Positions 28,331 to 38,232 of a stretch of DNA of 64,000 nt are shown here, piece after piece; position 1 is the stretch's first letter, and every line of letters begins with the position of its first letter. A model generated the notes under the pieces. It saw only the letters and a program-made list of their open reading frames with translations. It did not search any database and was not told where the DNA came from. Source of the DNA: Paenibacillus sp. L3-i20 (lineage in GTDB: Bacteria > Bacillota > Bacilli > Paenibacillales > Paenibacillaceae); the NCBI RefSeq assembly GCF_022180385.2, contig NZ_BQME02000002.1:1054001-1118000 (forward strand), in the 5' to 3' direction. The translations under genes were made by a program, and so were the position numbers.

Positions 28331-29863
28331 TTAAATATCATGTTGATCGATCAGTTCATCTAGTTTCTTTCTCCGCTTTCGTTCACGTACTCTAAATATT
28401 TTGTCCTCTTCTTTTAGACATTTAAGTAACGCGAAACACATGCCAACAATGATGATAACAAATGGAAGTGACGTCACAATGGATGCTGTTTGGAGTCCCT
28501 TTAAACCACCACTTAAAAGTAATACAACAGCTATTGTCGATTGGAGTACACCCCATGACAACTTTATTTTTGCACTTGGGTTTGGATTTCCCTTTTGTGA
28601 CAACATACCCAATACAAATGTAGCAGAATCAGCTGAAGTCACGAAGAAGATAATAATTAGAATAGTCGCAAGCCCCGAAGCGATCATACCAAACGGCAAA
28701 TTGCCTAGTGTGACGAACAATGCAGACGTAACGTCCTCCTGAGCTATTTTCGCAACTGGAATACCTTTCATTAACTCCATATGTAGACCTGTTCCGCCAA
28801 AAACAGAAAACCATACAAAACCTAGGAGGCTGGGAACGATAAGCACTCCCAAAATATATTCTTTAATGGTCCGTCCTCTGGAAACACGTGCGATAAACGT
28901 ACCCACGAATGGCGCCCACGCTATCCACCATGCCCAGTAGAATAAAGTCCAGTTACCAATCCAATTACTTTCTGAGAACGGCATTAATCGCAAACTCATT
29001 TGAATTATATTTTGAACATAGGACCCCAGTGTATTGGTCAGCGTATCCATTAGAAATGCTGTAGGTCCAACAAGAAATACGAAGATCATGAGCACAAAAG
29101 CCATAAATAAATTTGAAGTACTTAATAGTTTTATACCGCGATCCAGTCCCGAAAGTGTTGAGATCATAAATAAAATCGTCACACATGCAATGATCCACAT
29201 TTGATTAACTGCTGAATTTTCGAGTCCGAACATTGCATTTAAACCACCATTGATTTGTAAAGCACCTAAACCTAAAGATGTAGCGACTCCAAATGCAGTC
29301 GCAATTATTGCGAGTACATCTATACCTTTACCAATAGGTCCGTTTACTCCTTTTTCACCAATCAAAGGGTAGAACGTTTCACTGATTAGTCCTTTGCGAC
29401 CTTTACGAAATTGATGATAAGCAAGCGTTAGGCCGACAATGGTATAAATCGCCCATGGATGTAATCCCCAGTGAAAGAAGGAATAACGCATTGCAACACG
29501 AGCAGCTTCTGGCGTTCCCCCGGCAACTCCTTCAGGAGGAGTTAAGTAATGGGAAAGCGGCTCTGCAACTCCCCAAAACACTAAGCCGATACCCATTCCT
29601 GTACTAAACAACATAGCAAACCATGCTGTTAACGAGTATTCGGGCTCATCATCATCAGATCCAAGCTTTATGCCTCCATACTTGCCAAACGCTAAGATGA
29701 AAGCGAATATTAAAAAGAAAAACATCGCCATTAAATAAAACCAACCGAATTTCTCAATCGTATAGTCAAATACGATGGTCGATAAATCTGACATCCGACC
29801 AGGCATTAGCGCTCCCCATACAACAAATAACAAAATAATGATCAAGGATATCCAGAAGACCAT
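28331..29863 (-). CDS. BCCT family transporter (glycine betaine/carnitine/choline)
   Basis: 510 residues with about 12 membrane segments. The BCCT tryptophan-rich segment WTLFYWAWWIAWAPFVGTFIARVSRGRT and GMGIGLVFWGVAEPL in TM3-4 are diagnostic. Imports betaine-type osmolytes with Na+ or H+. A charged C-terminal tail (RERKRRKKLDEL) could serve as the osmosensing tail. GGAGGGG lies 5 bases before the ATG at 29863; the longer frame is not needed. Confidence 0.92.
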   Translation of the reverse strand: MVFWISLIIILLFVVWGALMPGRMSDLSTIVFDYTIEKFGWFYLMAMFFFLIFAFILAFGKYGGIKLGSDDDEPEYSLTAWFAMLFSTGMGIGLVFWGVAEPLSHYLTPPEGVAGGTPEAARVAMRYSFFHWGLHPWAIYTIVGLTLAYHQFRKGRKGLISETFYPLIGEKGVNGPIGKGIDVLAIIATAFGVATSLGLGALQINGGLNAMFGLENSAVNQMWIIACVTILFMISTLSGLDRGIKLLSTSNLFMAFVLMIFVFLVGPTAFLMDTLTNTLGSYVQNIIQMSLRLMPFSESNWIGNWTLFYWAWWIAWAPFVGTFIARVSRGRTIKEYILGVLIVPSLLGFVWFSVFGGTGLHMELMKGIPVAKIAQEDVTSALFVTLGNLPFGMIASGLATILIIIFFVTSADSATFVLGMLSQKGNPNPSAKIKLSWGVLQSTIAVVLLLSGGLKGLQTASIVTSLPFVIIIVGMCFALLKCLKEEDKIFRVRERKRRKKLDELIDQHDI

Positions 29864-30042
29864 TGTTGCCCCTCCTTTTTCCCTTAGCATCTCCATTTTT
29901 AACAAAAATATCATTGATGATATCGGATACACATTATGTCAACTTTGAGTATGAACGTGTTGTATTCTCAAGCAGATTCATGCGACCCCAATTAAGGGAA
30001 ATCTAGTTTTTATAGTTTATGTAACTTGGGTGTTGCCTCAAT

Positions 30043-30465
30043 GCTGTCCCGTCTTGCAACGTTTCAGTCTACTTATGTTCCTAAGTATCTTCATCCAGTA
30101 TTCCATCTTTATTCTTCCTTTAATTACATTTCACTTTTCACTTTGCACTCTTCTCTCTTGACTCTTCACTAAAAGTGTACCCATCTTTTGAAGCTTTTTA
30201 TCTTTTTGATATTAATAAGTTCAACGCCCCTTCTTTCTACAATTTGTGTGGCTACATGTTGGAATGAGTGATGCTCAAAAAATACTCTTTCCCATTGCTT
30301 ACATCAAGTACTATTCGCATATACCCAATTTATTTAATTCTGAAACAAAAACTTTTAATAAAATTGACGTACCCTTGTTTTGTTAGTAATTTAGTTCCAC
30401 ACAACTTAAATAAAAAAGCAAAGGACTGAATCATAAGTAGAGTTAACTACAAATGGGACAGCCCC
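30043..30465. repeat. Possible MITE or IS remnant
   Basis: In the gene-free stretch 29864-30492, GCTGTCCC (30043-30050) faces GGGACAGCCCC (30455-30465), an arrangement like insertion-sequence terminal repeats. The AT-rich interior has no long frame and contains short irregular GTGAAGAGT/GTGAAAAGT-type repetitions (about 30140-30175). The repeat is only 8 bp, so this is weak. Nothing else recognisable in the gap. Confidence 0.3.
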
Positions 30466-30492
30466 TAGCTTTAACATGAAGAAGTAAAAACT

Positions 30493-31167
30493 TTATAATG
30501 GCAAAAGCTCAATCTGATCCGTTTCTTTTAGCTTTGCGACCATATCTAACCAGCTCAATGGCTTGTTAGGCAGAGCAGAGTAATAGCCTTCTAAGAAAGT
30601 AACGACTAATGATGCGTCCACATGGGAGAGGTTCTCATCTTGTGGCAGGAACCCTAGATCTAACTCCGTAACTGCTTGCCCTTCATGATCCCAAGAAGGA
30701 TGTACGTATTGCAAGTTTAGTTTTTTGTAGCCGATATGAGAAAGCACTTCTCTTCTTACATATGGGTTCATAGGAGAAACTCCGCCAAATCCATGAGCTT
30801 CAGCACGATAAGGATCATAGATTTCAGCGAACATGCCGATTGGCATCGTGTTTGACTCTTGTGCTAAACGTTGTAAGTCCCTCTCACGATTTCTCATAAG
30901 AAATCTTCCAATTCCTAACGATGGTTTACCAATAATCGTAAAGTCCGTCATTGCAACTCTTAACTCCGGATAATAACGATACTCTGTAGATCCAACTACT
31001 TCATCGCCCTGCAAAGCGACGTAGACATGAATGCCAGCATCTTGAAGCGGCTCGCTCCAAAGATCATAAGCTAATACTTCCTCAGGAGGAAATATTGTAC
31101 CAAGCAGTTCATGAAGTGGTTTGAAAAAAGGATCTTTAATTGAAGTAATCCGATGATAAGTTAACAT
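30493..31167 (-). CDS. GNAT-family acetyltransferase
   Basis: 224 residues. A GNAT-like core with GDEVVGSTEYRYYPE and MTDFTIIGKPSLGIGRFLMRNRERDL, the latter in the acetyl-CoA-binding position, and a C-terminal extension. Substrate unknown. The ATG at 31167 has GGAG 11 bases upstream; a GTG at 31179 is the alternative. Follows the second GNAT gene by about 30 bases, so possibly a three-gene operon with the hydrolase. Confidence 0.65.
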   Translation of the reverse strand: MLTYHRITSIKDPFFKPLHELLGTIFPPEEVLAYDLWSEPLQDAGIHVYVALQGDEVVGSTEYRYYPELRVAMTDFTIIGKPSLGIGRFLMRNRERDLQRLAQESNTMPIGMFAEIYDPYRAEAHGFGGVSPMNPYVRREVLSHIGYKKLNLQYVHPSWDHEGQAVTELDLGFLPQDENLSHVDASLVVTFLEGYYSALPNKPLSWLDMVAKLKETDQIELLPL

Positions 31168-31198
31168 AAAAATGTACACTCCAATCCATTAGTAAATG

Positions 31199-31882
31199 CT
31201 ATAGGCTTGATTTCGTGATAGTTGTTAGAAAAGGATTGCGCCACTCCATCAAAAGCGCATGATTAAGCGACTCATCATCTTCAAGATAATTCGGCATAAC
31301 AGATAGCGGGCTGCGCCCACACCGCAGTAAGAATGAAATGACAGGATCGCTCCATTCCCCATTCATTACTTTCTCTACATACTGCATAGGAGTTGCTTCT
31401 TTTGCTTTAGAGGCATATCCGGGCATCCTGCCGCCTCCGAGTAAACGTTGCAGTCGTAAATGAACGACTGTTTCATACATGGATTGCATTAGCCATTTGC
31501 CAACACCTGTTTTTCGATACTGAGGTGTGACGCATAAGTCTACAACATATAAGGTATCGCCATTCGATTGATGATTACGTATGTATCCGTCATCCGATAT
31601 TGAACTCCAGCTATGAGTACCAGAATAGTCATTCATATTTACAATTAATCCAGTCATTGAGCCTATTATTCGACCTTCTGCTACTGCACAAATAGCTCCC
31701 TCTGGGAATCGTGTGGCTTGTTCACTTATTTGCTCGCGATTCCAGTGCAAATGTTCCGGGTATGGAGGAGGGAAGCTTGTCGTTTGTACTTCTATTAATG
31801 AATCAACATCATCAATCGTATAATTCCGTATAACGGTATGAATTGGAACGCCGTCTTTAAGCAGATACAATTGTTTATTCAT
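31199..31882 (-). CDS. GNAT-family N-acetyltransferase
   Basis: 227 residues. N-terminal IRNYTIDDVDSLIEVQTTSFPPPYP and the acetyl-CoA motif VVDLCVTPQYRKTGVGKWLMQSMYE are typical of GNAT. It overlaps the carbon-nitrogen hydrolase gene by 8 bases. In B. subtilis YhcX, as I recall it, the same two domains are fused in one protein, so the pair probably acts as a two-subunit version. Substrate unknown. Confidence 0.85.
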   Translation of the reverse strand: MNKQLYLLKDGVPIHTVIRNYTIDDVDSLIEVQTTSFPPPYPEHLHWNREQISEQATRFPEGAICAVAEGRIIGSMTGLIVNMNDYSGTHSWSSISDDGYIRNHQSNGDTLYVVDLCVTPQYRKTGVGKWLMQSMYETVVHLRLQRLLGGGRMPGYASKAKEATPMQYVEKVMNGEWSDPVISFLLRCGRSPLSVMPNYLEDDESLNHALLMEWRNPFLTTITKSSL

Positions 31883-32744
31883 GTTCTACCCAGTCCGTGT
31901 AGAGATCCGTTCTACGATCACGCCAGGTCATTACAGATCCATTTTGTCTAACATCTTCTAATAGACTGATATCCAGATCTCCTACAACTAACATATCGTC
32001 ATTAACGACACCTTCAGCAATAATCCCCCCGGGAGGGAATGGTATATCATTAGGCGCAATAATTGCAGCTTGTCCAAAGTTAGCTCTCATGAAATCTACC
32101 TTCCTAAGCGACCCTACAGTACCAGTAGCAACGACATAAATCTGATTTTCAATTGTCCTCGCATGACAGCAGTAACGTACGCGATAGAAGCCATGTCTGT
32201 CGTCAGTACAGGATGGGCAGAAAATAACATCTGCCCCCTTCGCCCTTGCTATCCGTACGATTTCTGGAAACTCGATATCATAACAAGTGAGCATTGCAAC
32301 TTTGCCAAATACGGTTTGGAACACTTCAACTCCGTCTCCAGGTGTCATATCCCATTCCGTTACTTCTGTTGGCGTAAGATGTATTTTATGTTGCACATCA
32401 ATTTGTCCATTTGGATGGAATAAATGCGCTGCATTACGCCGCTTTCCGTTACCAACGTCTACGACATGCGTTCCTCCAACAATATACATGTTGTATTCCT
32501 TCGCAAGTGAAACAAACAACTGTAAATATTGCTCTGTGAAGCTCGGAAGCTTGTCTATCCCGAGAGCTTTACCATTCTCGTCACCAATAGAAAGCAATTG
32601 AGTAGTCAAAAACTCAGGAAACAATAAAAATTGTACGCCATATTCAGATGCGTTGCGGACATAATGTGTGACCTGTGCTTCAAATTGTTTAAATGTTTCA
32701 ATATCGCTCAACTTGTACTGCACAGCGGCTGTACGAAATTTCAT
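31875..32744 (-). CDS. Carbon-nitrogen hydrolase (nitrilase superfamily)
   Basis: 289 residues. The catalytic triad is visible: Glu in FLLFPEFLT, Lys in QHKIHLTPTEV and Cys in MLTCYDIEFPE. Hydrolyses amide or related C-N bonds. GGGAGG lies 10 bases before the ATG at 32744; the longer frame lacks support. Its 3' end overlaps the GNAT gene, implying a joint function. Confidence 0.9.
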   Translation of the reverse strand: MKFRTAAVQYKLSDIETFKQFEAQVTHYVRNASEYGVQFLLFPEFLTTQLLSIGDENGKALGIDKLPSFTEQYLQLFVSLAKEYNMYIVGGTHVVDVGNGKRRNAAHLFHPNGQIDVQHKIHLTPTEVTEWDMTPGDGVEVFQTVFGKVAMLTCYDIEFPEIVRIARAKGADVIFCPSCTDDRHGFYRVRYCCHARTIENQIYVVATGTVGSLRKVDFMRANFGQAAIIAPNDIPFPPGGIIAEGVVNDDMLVVGDLDISLLEDVRQNGSVMTWRDRRTDLYTDWVEHE

Positions 32745-32795
32745 ACATTGACAACCTCCCGTGACATTGCATATTCGTTTATACATTCATTAGAG

Positions 32796-34151
32796 TTACT
32801 TACGTTGCTTAAATTGTAATGTAATCGTCGTTCCTAGCTCTGGAAGACTGAACACATCGATCTTTCCTTCGTGTAGATCCACGATTCGTTTCGCAATGGA
32901 AAGGCCAAGCCCAACACCGCCAGTAATACGACTTCTTGCACCATCGACACGATAGAAACGCTCAAACAAATGTGGAATTTCTTTCTCTGGGATACCCATA
33001 CCTTTATCTTTTACTTCGATTTTCACTATATTCTTCATTAGTGTGATCGAAATATCGATTGGATCTTTGGAGTATTTAATAGCGTTGTCTAGCAAGATGA
33101 CTAGAAGTTGTCTAACCTTATCCTTGTCGCCAGACATTCGTACTACCCTTGTCAGAGCTTTTACACGAATTGGACGTTGGAATGTCGTCTGCAACATCGT
33201 CGCTAACTCTTCAACAACTTGAACGACGTCGAACATTTCCAATTTTAGCCAATCCTCTTGTTCCGCTTCAGCAAGCGTTAGCATAGATTTCGTTAAATTT
33301 TGAAGCCTGTTTGCTTCCTTTGCAATTGCTTCTATTGCTTCGTCGCGCACACTTTCATCGTCTCTTCCCCATCTTTTCAACATTCCAGCATAACTGCTAA
33401 TTACGGTTAGAGGCGTTTTCAGTTCATGCGATGCATCTGCGACAAATTGTTTTTGCCTTGCAAATGTGCGATCTAGTCTTTCGATCATCTGATTAAATGC
33501 TCGAAGAAGCTGCTGTAACTCAGCTGATTCCTCACGATTAGTCATTTCGATCTGACGCAGCTTTCCGCTTCGATCGATTTCTCTCATCGTAGTTACCATT
33601 TGCTGAATTGGTGCAGTTAATCTAGATGTGAACCAGTAGGTTCCAAAAATAGCGAATAAAATAGCTCCGGCACTCGTAACACTTAGAGCTGCGACAAGCA
33701 CCTGCAAATAATTATCGAGCTCGTCCAGTATACGATTGATTTCAAGCATGGCGATGACTTTTCCATCTTCGTATAAAGGTACGCGCATAAATATTATGCG
33801 CTCCCCACCCTTCGTAATCATCCCCGTATGGTGATAGGGTTCAAACGCTGCTGGAATTTCTGCAAGCACAGAATTCGAGTTTTCAATAACGATAACTCGA
33901 TTATTAGGCCCAATGATACGAATCATTTCATTTACATTCGAATATTCTTTCAACAGTTCAGAGTCGTTTAGTCCCCGACCGCTCTGTATTCGCGGATTAT
34001 CAAGCATGAGATTGACCTTAGTCGAAATGACCTCTTCTTCACTTTCAGTCGTAATTTTGATGACATAAAAGTAAACGAATATATTAAAAAAGATCAATAT
34101 TAATATAAGCCAAAAAATGGTGAAGAGCGTAAATCGTTTACGCAGCGTCAT
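32796..34151 (-). CDS. Sensor histidine kinase
   Basis: 451 residues: N-terminal membrane segment (about 8-32), external sensor of about 115 residues, second membrane segment (about 150-172), HAMP region, H-box FVADASHELKTPLTVIS with the phospho-His, N-box LLDNAIKYSK, G-boxes KGMGIPEKEIPHLFERFYR and GGVGLGLSIAKRIVDLH. It resembles the YkoH/ArlS/CssS type. It overlaps the response regulator gene by 4 bases. The signal is unknown. Confidence 0.93.
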   Translation of the reverse strand: MTLRKRFTLFTIFWLILILIFFNIFVYFYVIKITTESEEEVISTKVNLMLDNPRIQSGRGLNDSELLKEYSNVNEMIRIIGPNNRVIVIENSNSVLAEIPAAFEPYHHTGMITKGGERIIFMRVPLYEDGKVIAMLEINRILDELDNYLQVLVAALSVTSAGAILFAIFGTYWFTSRLTAPIQQMVTTMREIDRSGKLRQIEMTNREESAELQQLLRAFNQMIERLDRTFARQKQFVADASHELKTPLTVISSYAGMLKRWGRDDESVRDEAIEAIAKEANRLQNLTKSMLTLAEAEQEDWLKLEMFDVVQVVEELATMLQTTFQRPIRVKALTRVVRMSGDKDKVRQLLVILLDNAIKYSKDPIDISITLMKNIVKIEVKDKGMGIPEKEIPHLFERFYRVDGARSRITGGVGLGLSIAKRIVDLHEGKIDVFSLPELGTTITLQFKQRK

Positions 34152-34846
34152 GCATCCGGCTCCTTTATCATATAGCCTACGCCACGAACCGTATGAATTA
34201 ACTTATGGCGGTAACCTTTATCCAGCTTCTGACGAAGATAACGAATATACACATCCACCAGGTTTGTTTCTCCAATAAAGTCGTATCCCCACACCTCTGA
34301 CAATATATCTTCACGAGACTTCTCTTCATTGCGACTTTCAACCAAATAAACTAACAACTCAAATTCACGAGGCGTCAACTCAATCAAAATATCTTTCCGA
34401 TATACTTTGCGCGAACGCAGTTCGATCGTCAGGTCACCAAGCTTAATCATATCTGACCCTTCGGACTCTTTAGGATTTTGCTGAAAAATTCGCAGTATGT
34501 TTCTAACTCTTGCGAGTAGTTCTTCCATTGCAAATGGTTTTGTGATGTAATCATTTGCTCCATGTTCAAAACCGCTTACTTTATCAGGAACTGTATCTCT
34601 AGCCGTCAACAATATAATAGGGACAGGATTCCCTGCTTGTCTAACTAATCGAAGTACTTCAATTCCACTCATCTCTGGAAGCATGACATCAAGCAAAATA
34701 AGCTGCCACTCTCCTGTTGACGCCATTTCATAACCTTTGCGCCCATCTGTTGCTACACCCACTGTGTAGCCTTCATGCTCCAATTCAAGCTGCAAAATGC
34801 GGGCGATTCCCGCTTCATCTTCTACGACAAGAACTCGTTCGTTCAT
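34148..34846 (-). CDS. OmpR/PhoB-type response regulator
   Basis: 232 residues: receiver domain with phospho-acceptor in LILLDVMLPEMSG, TA in LLTARDT and K in YITKPF; linker; winged-helix DNA-binding domain (LTPREFELLVYLVESR, DIYIRYLRQKLD-like segment, HTVRGVGYMI). Activates or represses genes for the partner kinase. I take the ATG at 34846; a GTG at 34858 is possible. Confidence 0.93.
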   Translation of the reverse strand: MNERVLVVEDEAGIARILQLELEHEGYTVGVATDGRKGYEMASTGEWQLILLDVMLPEMSGIEVLRLVRQAGNPVPIILLTARDTVPDKVSGFEHGANDYITKPFAMEELLARVRNILRIFQQNPKESEGSDMIKLGDLTIELRSRKVYRKDILIELTPREFELLVYLVESRNEEKSREDILSEVWGYDFIGETNLVDVYIRYLRQKLDKGYRHKLIHTVRGVGYMIKEPDA

Positions 34847-34990
34847 GACCTCGGTCACCTTCCTTCATAGCTGAATAATACATTCATCATAATGAAGGAA
34901 GTGTGGAATTGCAAGTAAACAGCCCCTCTATCAATACTGATGTTGCATTAACTATTTCTCACTTTTCACAAATTTACAAGTTCACAAAGG

Positions 34991-36607
34991 CTAGATTGAC
35001 TTCAAATTTTGGGTTATAAGTTCATAAACAGGTAATAAAGCTCTGCTAATACGATAGTCCAAAACGGCATTATCTGTAACCCATTTACTACCCCATAAAG
35101 CATTAAGGACAGCATCTTGTGGAAGCAGCGGTACGGCAGCAAGAGGTCTTTCAGGGAATAAAGAAAGCCATTCTCTTCGTCCGCTAAATCGGACATCCTT
35201 GTTGGCAACCCAGTGAAAAGCTCCTCCTTTAACTCGTACCTCTTCTTGTATCTTTTTTAGTTTTTGGAGTTGTCCTACTTGCCATCGTGAAATGAACGGG
35301 TCTGCAATGACAATAATATGTTTTGATTGTCGAAGCCAATACATTGCGTGAGAATCTTGCCATTGGCTGGAGAAATCAATAATATTAACAGCGCTGCCGA
35401 ATTGACGCAGTTTCTGATCAAAAAGCCGTTCGTCTTGTTTATTTCCCTCAAGGCAATGTGAATTGACGGTAAGCCAATTAATACAGTTATCATGTGATTT
35501 TCGCCTTATAAAACGTTCTGTAAAACTAGTAATACCCTCATCTTCTAACTGATCTTTTTTAGACTTTGATGGTAGAAGTTCAAGCCATTCGGGTGGAACA
35601 TTATAATATTCTGCAGCCGTAACCGTATGCCCTTTGCGGCCTAACATTATCGCAAGTGTTATCGATAACATTGTTGCGCCAGCTCCAGGAGAAAGTGAGA
35701 GAACACTTACTAATGGAGGCTTAATTAGATCCATATGATTGTCCCAACGCTTAGGCTCATCTATCGTCACTTGTGCATGATTTGAAAATGCTCGAAGTGC
35801 TTGTTCTACTTCCTTCATACTCTGATAGCGATAATCTGGCAATGGTTGTAACATTCGTTCCAATAGTGTTCTAAATGATGCAGGGATATGCTTAGATAGT
35901 TGATTTAATAAGGGAGCTTTTCCTGTATTCGTCCATTGTTGTGAAAGAACTGATCCATTAGAACCAATAAAATAAAGCAATGCTCCAAGTCCATAGATAT
36001 CTGTCCTTGCATCACTTTGTTTGCCTTGCTGTTGTTCAGGTGCCGCAAACCCTGCTGTACCCAACTTTACAGTGTCGTGAAGTTTGCCTTCTTTGTATCG
36101 ACGCGATATTCCGAAATCAATGAGTTTTACTTGACCTTTGCGGTCAATCATTACGTTAGACGGCTTAAGATCTCTATGAATAATCGCTGAAGGCAGTGTG
36201 TGTAAATAATTTAAGGCTGAACATAATCCAAGGCCAATATGAATAATCTCAGGGAACGTAAATGCTGCCAGCGATTGCGACATCATGGCTGATATCGTAT
36301 CGCCATCGATGTAATCCATAACTAACATTTCTACACCTGAACCCGAATCGGGAGGGAAGTAGTCTGTAATTAAGGGCAAGTATGGATGTCTAAGTCTCAT
36401 CAATGTATTTGCTTCCTCAGAAAATGCTCCTTGGCCTTCTCTGGCTGCTGTTACTTTCATCGCTCGGAGCATACCTTCTAATCTTGTATCCTCCACAGCA
36501 TAGACGACTCCCATACCGCCTTGTCCAATCGTTCGAATGATTCGATATCTATTACCGATTAACATTCCCTTCTCTAAGACGGGAAACTTAACTCCGATTC
36601 CATCCAC
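34991..36607 (-). CDS. Ser/Thr protein kinase fused to a degenerate MinD-like domain
   Basis: 538 residues. Kinase domain (about 15-270): Gly-rich loop IGQGGMGVVYAVED, Lys in RAMKV, HRDLKPSNVMID, DFGISRR, and an APE-like AAPEQQQGK. The C-terminal half (about 300-500) begins VLSLSPGAGATMLSITLAIMLGRKG and looks like a ParA/MinD/CpaE ATPase whose Walker A has lost its lysines. There is no membrane segment and no PASTA repeat, unlike PrkC. The start is GTG with GGAGGGG 7 bases upstream. Targets unknown. Confidence 0.85.
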   Translation of the reverse strand: MDGIGVKFPVLEKGMLIGNRYRIIRTIGQGGMGVVYAVEDTRLEGMLRAMKVTAAREGQGAFSEEANTLMRLRHPYLPLITDYFPPDSGSGVEMLVMDYIDGDTISAMMSQSLAAFTFPEIIHIGLGLCSALNYLHTLPSAIIHRDLKPSNVMIDRKGQVKLIDFGISRRYKEGKLHDTVKLGTAGFAAPEQQQGKQSDARTDIYGLGALLYFIGSNGSVLSQQWTNTGKAPLLNQLSKHIPASFRTLLERMLQPLPDYRYQSMKEVEQALRAFSNHAQVTIDEPKRWDNHMDLIKPPLVSVLSLSPGAGATMLSITLAIMLGRKGHTVTAAEYYNVPPEWLELLPSKSKKDQLEDEGITSFTERFIRRKSHDNCINWLTVNSHCLEGNKQDERLFDQKLRQFGSAVNIIDFSSQWQDSHAMYWLRQSKHIIVIADPFISRWQVGQLQKLKKIQEEVRVKGGAFHWVANKDVRFSGRREWLSLFPERPLAAVPLLPQDAVLNALWGSKWVTDNAVLDYRISRALLPVYELITQNLKSI

Positions 36608-36626
36608 TTCTTGACCCCTCCAGTTG

Positions 36627-36680
36627 AAAAAAAAAAGCACCCCGATAATGCCTGCAAATTGCAGACAATATCGGGATGCT
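36627..36680 (-). terminator. Rho-independent terminator
   Basis: Long hairpin (AGCA-CCCGATA outer, CTGCAA/TTGCAG inner) followed on the minus strand by ten T. It ends the methyltransferase transcript, so the kinase needs its own promoter; the T-run abuts the kinase ribosome site. Confidence 0.85.
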
Positions 36681-36787
36681 TTCCCTACGAATTATGGTTA
36701 TCTAAACAGTATTGTAGCATACGTTCAAGTCTTCCTACAATAATAACGAATATCTGTTAACGTTAATTCCTTCTGGTATAGGTGCTA

Positions 36788-37804
36788 CTATTTCTTCAAT
36801 AGAAATAACGTTATTTCTTCACGGTTGTGAAATAACTGCTTTGCTTTGAGAATGGTGAAAGCTGTACCTAGACGTTCCTTCACTTCCCTAATCGTCTGCA
36901 ATGGCTTCCGATGCATAAGCTTGATTGTTATAATTGCCGTTGCATGCGGTTTGAGCGATCCCTGCAAGTCCAATATAAGTCTGCTCATCAGCATCGGACT
37001 CCAACTCATATCGCAAACAAGAAGATCAAACGTGTTAGCGACTAACTTTACATCGGCTGCATTACGTTTATGATGTGTTAAAGCATGATGCTGCATCAAA
37101 GAAGGGTGCATGTCCGCAGGATCGATAGCTGTTACGCGAAGTCCCCGCTCAAGTAGTAATGAAGTCCATCCTCCTGGCGCAGCCCCAACGTCCAATGCAT
37201 TTTTAAAGCTTGCATAATTTAATCCGAATGTACGCTCAGCTTCTAGAAGCTTGAACTTCGCTCTTGAAACCTGACCTTCCTCCCGTTGAAATCGAACGGC
37301 TCCGCCGGGCCAGTCTGATAACATCTGCTCTGGACTTGCAAAGCCAACATACAGTACATTTTCTGCTGCATAGATCGAAATGATCACTTCGGGCAGTTGT
37401 ACGACTGGCTCAGCATCAATCTCTTCAAGCACAGCATCAAGCAAAGCTTTTGTATCAGAAGCCGAATAATGAAAGTTCGACTTAGCGCTTCTTCGAATAT
37501 GAACCGCAGTACGCTTGTCCGAGAAAGTAAGACGGGCGTGACGTATCATGTCCGATAGTCCTTCCAGGTCAATTGCGCTGCCGCTTATTTCTATTAATCT
37601 GTCTACTGGCTGAATATGTCGAAGAAATATTGGCTCTTGGCCATGAATGGCTTCAAGTGTCTCTTCTCTTTCTTGCTGACAATTCATCAGGAATACTTCG
37701 CCAGCAGCAAGTGGGGCAAAAGTTGCTCCAGGTAAAAGTCTGCGCATCTCCTCAATTGCAAGTGGTGCATAACTTTGATTAGCAGTTCCGATCCATTGAC
37801 TCAC
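36788..37804 (-). CDS. FtsJ/RlmM-like SAM-dependent methyltransferase
   Basis: 338 residues. N-terminal THUMP-like half, then a Rossmann methyltransferase with the SAM motif ALDVGAAPGGWTSLLLERG, acidic motif AIDPADMHPSL and LLVCDMSWSPMLM, plus K in ITIKLMHRKP, the K-D-K set of 2'-O ribose methyltransferases like RlmM/RrmJ. Probably modifies rRNA; the exact nucleotide is not deducible. Confidence 0.85.
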   Translation of the reverse strand: MSQWIGTANQSYAPLAIEEMRRLLPGATFAPLAAGEVFLMNCQQEREETLEAIHGQEPIFLRHIQPVDRLIEISGSAIDLEGLSDMIRHARLTFSDKRTAVHIRRSAKSNFHYSASDTKALLDAVLEEIDAEPVVQLPEVIISIYAAENVLYVGFASPEQMLSDWPGGAVRFQREEGQVSRAKFKLLEAERTFGLNYASFKNALDVGAAPGGWTSLLLERGLRVTAIDPADMHPSLMQHHALTHHKRNAADVKLVANTFDLLVCDMSWSPMLMSRLILDLQGSLKPHATAIITIKLMHRKPLQTIREVKERLGTAFTILKAKQLFHNREEITLFLLKK

Positions 37805-37862
37805 GATTAGTTATGCCTCTTTCATTATGAAGTTGGATAAAACCTTAGCGTGTACATTCTGA

Positions 37863-38195
37863 TTACGCATTAGCAATTTCATCTAGTATATTTTGAGGCA
37901 TGGGTCCTCCGTGTAACATAACATCATTCGGTATATTTTCAGAGAGGTAATGATACATTTGTAATTTGCCAGAAGCGCTGGAAGTATGCAAATAAATTCG
38001 TTTCGGATAGTTGCCACCAGCGATTAGATGACGAACAACTTCCAAGCCAGTTGGCTGCCCCCATCCTAGATCATAATCCAACGAAAGAATATCAATGGTC
38101 TCGTTGTCAATTAGCAGCTTACATTCTTCCGCATTTCTGGCTAAAATAAAGCCTGCTGGACAATGACGATAATCGTCCAAATAGACATGTATCAT
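37863..38195 (-). CDS. Cyclic-phosphate processing receiver (cREC) domain protein
   Basis: 110 residues. MIHVYLDDYRHCPAGF and ILSLDYDLGWGQPTGLEVV resemble a receiver-like domain annotated as cyclic-phosphate processing; YLHTSSASGK follows. A single domain without an output module. Biological role not established. It lies between methyltransferase and glycosylase genes with short gaps. Confidence 0.75.
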   Translation of the reverse strand: MIHVYLDDYRHCPAGFILARNAEECKLLIDNETIDILSLDYDLGWGQPTGLEVVRHLIAGGNYPKRIYLHTSSASGKLQMYHYLSENIPNDVMLHGGPMPQNILDEIANA

Positions 38196-38232
38196 TAGTG
38201 ATCCCCTACCTTAATTTCGATTTCAGTTTCAC

